Below, in pieces: positions 26,193 through 31,752 of a stretch of DNA of 31,752 nucleotides. The translations under genes and the position numbers were made by a program. Below the pieces are notes generated by a model, which was not told the origin of the DNA, did not search any database, and saw only the letters and a program-made list of their open reading frames with translations. This DNA is from a virus, in the IMG/VR virus record IMGVR_UViG_3300035701_000172, positions 1-31,752 of that record; one strand, given 5' to 3'. Position 1 is the first letter of the stretch. The number at the start of each line of letters is the position of its first letter.

Positions 26193-29100
26193 ATGATAGA
26201 AAAAAATTACCAAGCCTATACCAAACAAGAAGTACTAAAAGCAACACTAAAATATTTTAATGGAGATGAATTAGCAGCAGATGTTTGGATTAAAAAATAC
26301 TGTTTAAAAGATGATAAAAATTATTATGAGTTAACTCCAGATGATATGCATCATAGAATCGCTAAAGAATTAGCGAGAATTGAAGCAAAATATCCCAATC
26401 CACTTAATGAAGATTATATTTATAATACTCTTAAAAATTTCGAAAGAATAGTTCCGCAAGGTTCACCAATGTCAGGAATTGGAAATGATTTTCAAGTGGT
26501 ATCACTTAGTAATTGCTTTGTGATCGGAAATGATGGCAATTCTGATAGTTATGGTGGAATAATGAAACTGGATCAAGAATTGGTACAATTAGAGAAAAGA
26601 CGAGGAGGGGTTGGATTAGATTTATCATTTGTTCGGCCAACAGGTAGTCCAGTGAAAAATAGTGCTATTACGAGCACAGGTGTTGTTCCATTCATGGAAA
26701 GATTTTCGAATAGCACAAAAGAGGTTGCGCAAGATGGTCGTCGAGGAGCATTGATGGAAAGCATATCAATAAAGCATCCAGATTCGGAAAAATTTATTGA
26801 TGCAAAATTAACACAAGGTAAAGTTACTGGCGCAAATATATCAATTAAATTGGATGACGATTTTATGAATGCAGCCATGAACGGAACGATGTACACTCAA
26901 CAATATCCAATAAAGGGAACTCCAAAATATATTAAAGATATAGACGCTCAAAAGCTTTGGAAAAAAATTATTTTTAATGCTTGGAAATCAGCCGAGCCAG
27001 GAATTCTTTATTGGGATCAAGTTATGCGTGAAAGTATTCCCGATTGCTACTCTGATTTGGGATTTACAACGGTGTCAACCAATCCTTGTCTTCCTGATAG
27101 TACATGGATTATGACACATATTGGACCTAGGCAAATTAAAGATTTGTTAGGAGAGTCGTTTTTTACATTAACAAACGGCATCAAAGATTTATCAACACAT
27201 AAAGGATTCTTTTACACAGGTAATAAAGAAACTTTTAAAATAAAAACTAAAAAAGGATATATTTTAGAAGGAACAGATAATCATAAAATTAAAGCCATTA
27301 AAAATAAGACGAGATACGGAAAGAAATATGAATGGTCTGAAATTAAAAATTTAAAGATTGGTGATAAAATATCTTTGGGTAATAATCGAGATGTTAAATG
27401 GGAGGGTGAAGGAAATTTTGAAGTTGGATGGCTTCTTGGAAATTTTGTTGGGGATGGGACTTCGTCAGGAAATTCTTATTCATTAAAATATTGGGGGACT
27501 AATAAAACCAATATGAAGGAACAAGCCGTTAATTTTATTAAAAATAATTTAAATTACAGATCTGATTTAGGCACTGATAAGAATATCGATATTTTAGTAA
27601 AAGGAGTAAAAAGTAGTGAATTAAAAATTATTGGAGAAAAATTTGGGGTGTTTTCAAATAAAGAAATTAATAATGAAATAATCGAAAGAACATCTTCTGA
27701 TTTTTATAGTGGATTCATCTCTGGATTATTTGATGCTGATGGAACTGTTTTACACAACAAAGATAAAGGAATTAATGTTAGATTATCGTCATCCAAGATA
27801 GAGTTGTGTAAGTTAGTTCAAAGAATGTTATCAAGGATGGGAATAATATCAACCATTTATGAAAATAGAAGAGACAAACAAATGAGAGCAATGCCCGACG
27901 GAAGAGGAGGAAGTAAGGAGTATTTAATGCAGTCGTGTCATGAATTGGTCATATCCAAAGATAATGTTTTAGAATTTCAAAAAAGAATAAATTTTACGGA
28001 TGAAGAAAAATATAGTAAATTAGATTTAGCAATTTTGAGTTTGGACATAAGAGGATTATATTCTGAATCATTTGATGACGAAATAGTATCGATTACTCCA
28101 TGTGGATTTTCCGATGTCTATGATTGTCAAATAATTAGAACACACGAATTTGACGCAAATGGAATAATTGTTCATAATTGTGGCGAAATCCCGCTTTGTC
28201 CTGATGATAGTTGTCGCTTACTGGCAATAAATTTATTTGGGTATGTGGAAAATCCATTTACCGAAAACGCCGAATTTCAATGGGATTTGTTTGCTTGGGA
28301 TGTTGAAGCAGCTCAAAGATATATGGATGATATAATTGACTTGGAACTCGAAAAGATTGATGCAATATTAGCAAAAATACAATCGGATCCAGAAGATGAG
28401 TTTTTAAAGTTATATGAGATCAAGCTTTGGGAAAGAATTAAGGATAAAACAATAAGAGGTCGAAGAACTGGTCTTGGAGTAACAGGAGAAGGTGATATGT
28501 TGGCGGCTTTGGGATATAGATATGGTACTGATGAAGCCACGGATTTTAGTGAAGAAGTTCATGAAAGTCTGAAAATGTGTGCTTACGAATCCTCAATGAT
28601 AATGGCAAAAGAGCGTGGGACTTTCCCAATATTCTCCGCAAAACGTGAGGAGAATAACCCATTTATTCTCCGTATTAAAGAGAAAAATCCTTCATTTTAT
28701 GAATCAATGAGGAGAAATGGACGCAGAAATATTGCTTTACTTACAATTGCCCCAACTGGAACAGTTAGTTTAATGACACAAACAACTTCTGGTATTGAAC
28801 CATGTTTTTCACCAGTTTATATGAGACGTAGAAAGATTAATCCACAGGAAAAAGATGTTCGTGTTGATTTTGTCGATGAAGAAGGCATTGCGTGGCAAGA
28901 ATATCCTGTATTTCATCATAAATTTAAAATATGGCTTGAGGTAAATGGATATGATGTTGAAATGTTAAAACACAACAAATTAGGTGATCTTCAAGAAATA
29001 ATAGAAACATCGCCATACTATAAAGCAACAGCAAATGATGTTGATTGGGTTAAAAAAGTTGAAATGCAAGGAAGATTACAAAAGCATGTCGATCATAGTA

Positions 29101-29846
29101 TATCAGTAACCGTTAATCTTCCAAAAGAAACGACAGAAGAAATGGTCGCAAAGGTATATGAAACAGGATGGAGAAGTAGTTGTAAAGGAGTAACAATATA
29201 TAGAGACGGATCTCGTAGTGGCGTGTTAGTCGATGCAGAAAAGAAAGAAGAACAATTTCATGAAATTCACGCCCCAAAACGTCCAAAGAGATTAAAAGGA
29301 GAAATTCATCGTTTTCAGAATAATCTTGAAAAATGGATAGCAGTTGTTGGATTGAAGGATGGAAGGCCATATGAAATATTTACAGGAAAGCTTGAAAACG
29401 GACTGATTGATTTACCATCAACAATTAAAGAATGTGAAGTTGTAAAAAATGTTATAGATGTTGAAGAATGTATGGAAAATGGTGTGTTGGTTAAGATAAA
29501 AAAGAAAAGATATGACATTGAATATGTTGATGGCGACGGTAATAAGCAAATTCTTACGGGTTTAAATCATGCATTTAACCCCGAATTTTGGAATTATGCT
29601 AAATTAATATCGGGAGTTTTAAGACACGGTATGCCCATGGTTTATGTATATGAGTTAATTGATTCTATGACATTTAAAGAAGATTACATCAATACATGGA
29701 AAAATGGCGTGGCTCGTGTTGTTAAAAAATACACTAAAGATGGAGAAAAAGCCAAAGGTAAATGTTCTGAGTGTGGCAGCGAGCATCTTGAATTCAAAGA
29801 AGGTTGTTTAACATGTATGGCGTGCGGTTCATCTCGGTGCTCCTAA
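26193..29846 (+). CDS. nrdJ: Class II (B12-dependent) ribonucleotide reductase with intein
   Basis: Reduces ribonucleotides to deoxyribonucleotides using adenosylcobalamin. The precursor is 1217 aa; removing the intein (residues 299-662) leaves 853 aa, a normal NrdJ length. Family marks: VPQGSPMSGIGND then SLSNCFVI (C108, reducing cysteine), KRRGGVGLDLSFVRPTG, QDGRRGALMESI, and STNP joined by splicing to CGEIPLCPDDSCRLL (thiyl-radical C at spliced 299, partner C at spliced 310). RTGLGVTGEGDMLAALGY, LTIAPTGTVSLM and SGIEPCFSPVYMRR follow. The C-terminal zinc-type Cys motif CSECG…CLTCMACGSSRCS carries the redox-active pair. The enzyme is inactive until splicing because the insertion precedes the radical cysteine. 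No class I subunit is visible nearby. The stop is followed by a 57-nt gap without an obvious terminator. Confidence 0.93.
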   Translation: MIEKNYQAYTKQEVLKATLKYFNGDELAADVWIKKYCLKDDKNYYELTPDDMHHRIAKELARIEAKYPNPLNEDYIYNTLKNFERIVPQGSPMSGIGNDFQVVSLSNCFVIGNDGNSDSYGGIMKLDQELVQLEKRRGGVGLDLSFVRPTGSPVKNSAITSTGVVPFMERFSNSTKEVAQDGRRGALMESISIKHPDSEKFIDAKLTQGKVTGANISIKLDDDFMNAAMNGTMYTQQYPIKGTPKYIKDIDAQKLWKKIIFNAWKSAEPGILYWDQVMRESIPDCYSDLGFTTVSTNPCLPDSTWIMTHIGPRQIKDLLGESFFTLTNGIKDLSTHKGFFYTGNKETFKIKTKKGYILEGTDNHKIKAIKNKTRYGKKYEWSEIKNLKIGDKISLGNNRDVKWEGEGNFEVGWLLGNFVGDGTSSGNSYSLKYWGTNKTNMKEQAVNFIKNNLNYRSDLGTDKNIDILVKGVKSSELKIIGEKFGVFSNKEINNEIIERTSSDFYSGFISGLFDADGTVLHNKDKGINVRLSSSKIELCKLVQRMLSRMGIISTIYENRRDKQMRAMPDGRGGSKEYLMQSCHELVISKDNVLEFQKRINFTDEEKYSKLDLAILSLDIRGLYSESFDDEIVSITPCGFSDVYDCQIIRTHEFDANGIIVHNCGEIPLCPDDSCRLLAINLFGYVENPFTENAEFQWDLFAWDVEAAQRYMDDIIDLELEKIDAILAKIQSDPEDEFLKLYEIKLWERIKDKTIRGRRTGLGVTGEGDMLAALGYRYGTDEATDFSEEVHESLKMCAYESSMIMAKERGTFPIFSAKREENNPFILRIKEKNPSFYESMRRNGRRNIALLTIAPTGTVSLMTQTTSGIEPCFSPVYMRRRKINPQEKDVRVDFVDEEGIAWQEYPVFHHKFKIWLEVNGYDVEMLKHNKLGDLQEIIETSPYYKATANDVDWVKKVEMQGRLQKHVDHSISVTVNLPKETTEEMVAKVYETGWRSSCKGVTIYRDGSRSGVLVDAEKKEEQFHEIHAPKRPKRLKGEIHRFQNNLEKWIAVVGLKDGRPYEIFTGKLENGLIDLPSTIKECEVVKNVIDVEECMENGVLVKIKKKRYDIEYVDGDGNKQILTGLNHAFNPEFWNYAKLISGVLRHGMPMVYVYELIDSMTFKEDYINTWKNGVARVVKKYTKDGEKAKGKCSECGSEHLEFKEGCLTCMACGSSRCS
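27087..28178 (+). mobile_element. LAGLIDADG intein in nrdJ (364 aa)
   Basis: A self-splicing protein element within the reductase. It starts at Cys (TGT 27087-27089, CLPDSTWI), has the block B TxxH motif as TDNH in YILEGTDNHKIKAI, and ends with block F/G YDCQIIRTHEFDANGIIVHN at 28176-28178. The +1 residue is the Cys of CGEIPL. Two LAGLIDADG helices are present: WLLGNFVGDG (about residue 411 of the precursor) and FISGLFDADG (about 508). The homing endonuclease therefore looks intact. The flanking extein STNP/CGEIPL is a known favoured insertion site in reductases. All splice residues (C1, block B T and H, penultimate H, terminal N, C+1) are present, so splicing is expected to be active. Confidence 0.95.
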
Positions 29847-29879
29847 GATATCCCACAATAACATTTTGTTTTTTACGTA

Positions 29880-29887
29880 TATTTATA
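29880..29887 (+). promoter_or_regulatory. Candidate late promoter before gene 29904
   Basis: TATTTATA within GTATATTTATATTATAAA, 16 nt before the ATG at 29904. The first ten bases repeat those before the homing endonuclease gene. It suggests that the last three genes form a late-expressed unit separate from nrdJ. Confidence 0.55.
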
Positions 29888-29903
29888 TTATAAATCATGC
29901 GTT

Positions 29904-30623
29904 ATGAAAATAACAGATGTTCTAATTACTATTTTGTACGAAGAAAGCATTAGAGAGATAAATGATATTATCCTCGAACAAGAACAGCAAAATATAAGAG
30001 AATTAAGTGACGAAACAAAAAAACAAATACAAGAAATTGGTGGTTTATTCGGCAGAGGATATGCCAGATGGATAATAATACGATTAATGGATAAATCACT
30101 AAAAGAAGAAGACATATACAAATATAAACAATTTTTTAAATATTTTGAAGAAGGAAAAAAATTAGGTCATTTTAAAGAAAATGACATACTAAAATATAAA
30201 AATCCTATCGTGTTCGAAAAAGAAGTAATTAAAAGTCACGAAGCCATAACAAGATATCAAGGTAATGAGTTAGTAAATACTAAAAATTATGTATCAATAT
30301 CCCAAATTCAACAGTTAGAAAAAACCGGAATTAAATTTCTGGGAATTACGGCCAACGGATATCAGGTATTTAAAATTCCTAAAGGATTGGGTAAAAATCA
30401 AGAAGCGTTCCAAGCACAAAAATCCCTGTTAGGAAGATGCAAAGGAAGACAATCAGGTGAAGACATTTCAATCTGTACAATGGGAAATATTTCTCATTTT
30501 AATAATTATTTATCTACGGATGATTTATATGTTTTTTTTAATTTGAATGATGATCTATCACCATATCAATTTCATTATGCATCAAATAGCTTTATGGATA
30601 AAAACGATCATTCAATAGTATGA
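29904..30623 (+). CDS. Unknown 239-aa phage protein (YQFHY-FMDKND family), putative virion protein
   Basis: The N-terminal 27 residues form an amphipathic helix (ITILYEESIREINDIILEQ) like the start of gene 18792. A helical middle (35-120) follows, with GGLFGRGYARWIIIRL at 46-61. The C-terminal domain (about 140-239) has KFLGITANGYQVFKIPKG, LLGRCKGRQSGEDISICT, NNYLSTDDLYVFFNLNDD and SPYQFHYASNSFMDKND. The last two segments are a recurring module in large phages (LYV..N..D…YQFH….FMD.ND), often next to or fused with leucine-rich-like repeats as here. Its function is not established to my knowledge. An ATG at 29897 is out of frame and quickly closed, so 29904 is preferred. The gene ends 9 nt before the first repeat gene. 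Confidence 0.75.
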   Translation: MKITDVLITILYEESIREINDIILEQEQQNIRELSDETKKQIQEIGGLFGRGYARWIIIRLMDKSLKEEDIYKYKQFFKYFEEGKKLGHFKENDILKYKNPIVFEKEVIKSHEAITRYQGNELVNTKNYVSISQIQQLEKTGIKFLGITANGYQVFKIPKGLGKNQEAFQAQKSLLGRCKGRQSGEDISICTMGNISHFNNYLSTDDLYVFFNLNDDLSPYQFHYASNSFMDKNDHSIV

Positions 30624-30632
30624 AACATATAA

Positions 30633-31079
30633 ATGAAAGAAGATCTTGCCAAATATTTTTTTGATTTTTTAGATCAAAAGGAAGAAAGAAAAATTCCTTT
30701 CAGATTAAAATTATTGCATTTTCCAGAAAAAATAACAAAAGATGATTTATCGGTTGGAGGCGATCTCGATTTATATGGAACGCCCATAACTTCCCTGCCA
30801 GAAGGTTTATCGGTTGGAGGCAATCTCGATTTATGGAGAACGCCCATAACCTCCCTGCCAAAAGGTTTATCGGTTGGAGGCCATCTCAATTTACGGGGAA
30901 CACCCATAACTTCCCTGCCAGAAGGTTTATCGGTTGGAGGCTATCTCAATTTATATGGAACGCCCATAACCTCCCTGCCAGAAGGTTTATCGGTTGGAGG
31001 CAATCTCAATTTACGGAGAACGCCCATAACTTCCCTGCCAAAAGATTTATTGGTTAAAGGTAAAATATATCATAAATGA
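30633..31079 (+). CDS. Leucine-rich-like repeat protein, copy A (148 aa)
   Basis: An N-terminal cap of 38 residues (MKEDLAKYFFDFLDQKEERK, then a basic strand and FPEKITKDD) is followed by five perfect-length 20-residue repeats (39-138) of consensus L-S-V-G-G-x-L-x-L-x-x-T-P-I-T-S-L-P-[EK]-G, then a degenerate half repeat LLVKGKIYHK. Regular L/V/L/L/I/L spacing predicts a beta-solenoid or leucine-rich-repeat-like rod. Variable residues fall at repeat positions 6, 8, 10 and 11. There is no signal peptide or membrane anchor. The TGA stop overlaps the ATG of copy B (ATGA). Function unknown; a binding surface is inferred from the variability pattern. Confidence 0.85.
   Translation: MKEDLAKYFFDFLDQKEERKIPFRLKLLHFPEKITKDDLSVGGDLDLYGTPITSLPEGLSVGGNLDLWRTPITSLPKGLSVGGHLNLRGTPITSLPEGLSVGGYLNLYGTPITSLPEGLSVGGNLNLRRTPITSLPKDLLVKGKIYHK
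30747..31046 (+). repeat. 60-nt coding tandem repeat, array A (5 units)
   Basis: Five units of exactly 60 nt with most bases invariant (core TTATCGGTTGGAGGC and CATAAC[TC]TCCCTGCCA). The differences cluster at the codons for repeat positions 6, 8, 10 and 11, mostly at first or second codon bases. The array ends in a degenerate unit at 31047-31079. Confidence 0.95.
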
Positions 31080-31752
31080 AAGAAGATCTTGCCAAATATT
31101 TTTTTGATTTTTTAGATCAAAAGGAAGAAAGAAAAATTCCTTTCAGATTAAAATTATTGTATTTTCCAGAAAAAATAACGAAAGATGATTTATCGGTTGG
31201 CGGCAATCTCAATTTAGAGGAAACACGCATAACTTCCCTGCCAGAAGGTTTATCGGTTGGAGGCAATCTCAATTTAGCGGAAACACCCATAACTTCCCTG
31301 CCAAAAGGTTTATCGGTTGGAGGCAATCTCAGTTTAGCGGGTACACGCATAACTTCCCTGCCAGAAGGTTTATCGGTTGGCGGCAATCTCGATTTATATA
31401 GAACGCCCATAACTTCCCTGCCAGAAGGTTTATCGGTTGGAGGCAATCTCAATTTAGCGGAAACACGCATAACTTCCCTGCCAGAAGGTTTATCGGTTGG
31501 AGGCTATCTCAGTTTAGCGGGAACACGCATAACTTCCCTGCCAGAAGGTTTATCGGTTGGAGGCAATCTCAATTTAGCGGAAACACGCATAACTTCCCTG
31601 CCAGAAGGTTTATCGGTTGGAGGCTATCTCAATTTAGCGAAAACGCCCATAACTTCCCTGCCAGAAGGTTTATCGGTTGGAGGCTATCTCAGTTTATGGG
31701 GAACGCCCATAACTTCCCTGCCAGAAGGTTTATCGGTTGGAGGCTATCTCAG
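31076..31752 (+). CDS. Leucine-rich-like repeat protein, copy B, 3' end outside window
   Basis: Starts at the ATG that overlaps the stop of copy A and runs open to the window end (225 full codons). The first 38 residues match copy A apart from one change (LLHFPEK becomes LLYFPEK); at nucleotide level the first 114 bases differ at only two places. Nine full 20-residue repeats and the start of a tenth follow. Compared with copy A, position 13 is variable (P or R) and position 10 is mostly Ala. The overlap ATGA suggests translational coupling. It is clearly a tandem duplicate of 30633-31079 that has since expanded. Confidence 0.9.
   Translation, partial: MKEDLAKYFFDFLDQKEERKIPFRLKLLYFPEKITKDDLSVGGNLNLEETRITSLPEGLSVGGNLNLAETPITSLPKGLSVGGNLSLAGTRITSLPEGLSVGGNLDLYRTPITSLPEGLSVGGNLNLAETRITSLPEGLSVGGYLSLAGTRITSLPEGLSVGGNLNLAETRITSLPEGLSVGGYLNLAKTPITSLPEGLSVGGYLSLWGTPITSLPEGLSVGGYL
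31190..31752 (+). repeat. 60-nt coding tandem repeat, array B (at least 9 units, continues)
   Basis: Nine complete 60-nt units to 31729 and 23 nt of a tenth. Same core as array A. Position-6 codons vary only in the first base (AAT, TAT here; GAT and CAT also in array A); position-13 codons alternate CCC and CGC. Units 5 and 7 encode the same peptide, which suggests recent duplication or gene conversion. Confidence 0.95.

Noticed and set aside
30674-31470. Minus-strand and other-frame ORFs across the repeat arrays
   Set aside because: They arise because a 60-nt period keeps every frame open in the same way; the + frame alone has a proper cap and matching duplicate starts.
30747-31752. CRISPR-like repeat array
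   Set aside because: The 60-nt units are contiguous, in frame and coding; there are no spacers of unrelated sequence and no cas genes.
30747-31752. Diversity-generating retroelement target
   Set aside because: Variable sites are not limited to adenine-derived changes, and no reverse transcriptase or template repeat is present in the window.
1-31752. Alternative genetic code (TAG recoding as in some gut megaphages)
   Set aside because: Reading through the TAG stops of the sheath, gp26-like, gp32-like and uvsX genes gives no extended conserved sequence, and no internal TAG is needed to complete any gene.

Overview
The window looks like a piece of a large contractile-tailed (T4-like, myovirus-type) phage genome. 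All genes lie on the + strand, packed closely and AT-rich (about one third GC by eye). Two lines of evidence point to a host in the Bacteroidota. Start codons are preceded by A-rich stretches such as AAATAAA instead of a Shine-Dalgarno sequence. Two intergenic sites match the Bacteroidota housekeeping promoter pattern TTTG-N19-TAnnTTTn. All stops are the standard ones, and TAG behaves as a stop.

Layout. (1) 1-18537, tail morphogenesis: tail sheath (5' end outside the window), a 437-base non-coding gap with a terminator, tail tube, a free-standing homing endonuclease, a gp26/gp51-like baseplate assembly protein that appears to be extended by a +1 ribosomal frameshift, a tape-measure candidate, a 1648-aa baseplate protein, a small gp53-like LysM wedge protein, and a 1900-aa baseplate hub-like protein. 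(2) 18579-19493: two small late-type genes, one a Pro/Ala-rich coiled-coil protein. (3) 19601-29846, DNA metabolism: gp32-like ssDNA-binding protein, phage Dam-type adenine methyltransferase, UvsX/RecA recombinase, HNH endonuclease, T4-type RNase H, an unidentified 150-aa protein, DnaB/gp41-type replicative helicase, and a class II (B12-dependent) ribonucleotide reductase interrupted by an LAGLIDADG intein. (4) 29904-31752: a 239-aa protein of unknown function followed by two tandemly duplicated genes built from near-identical 60-nt repeats (20-aa leucine-rich-like units). The second of these runs off the window.

The genes work as two programmes. The tail block builds sheath, tube, tape measure and baseplate. 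The replication block supplies dNTPs (NrdJ), unwinding (helicase), primer removal (RNase H), strand exchange (UvsX) and ssDNA protection (gp32-like). A recurring TATTTATA box sits 4-32 nt upstream of most tail genes and of genes 18579 and 29904. It is a candidate late promoter, and is the reverse complement of the T4 late box TATAAATA.

The points most worth a second look are: the +1 frameshift gene placed exactly between tube and tape-measure genes; the 60-nt repeat arrays, whose amino-acid variation is confined to alternating, probably surface-exposed positions; a promoter whose -33 element sits in the loop of a terminator hairpin; a cysteine-free gp32-like protein ending in a bacterial SSB-type acidic LPF tail; and three unrelated selfish nucleases in about 25 kb. 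No tRNA, CRISPR array or minus-strand gene was seen.
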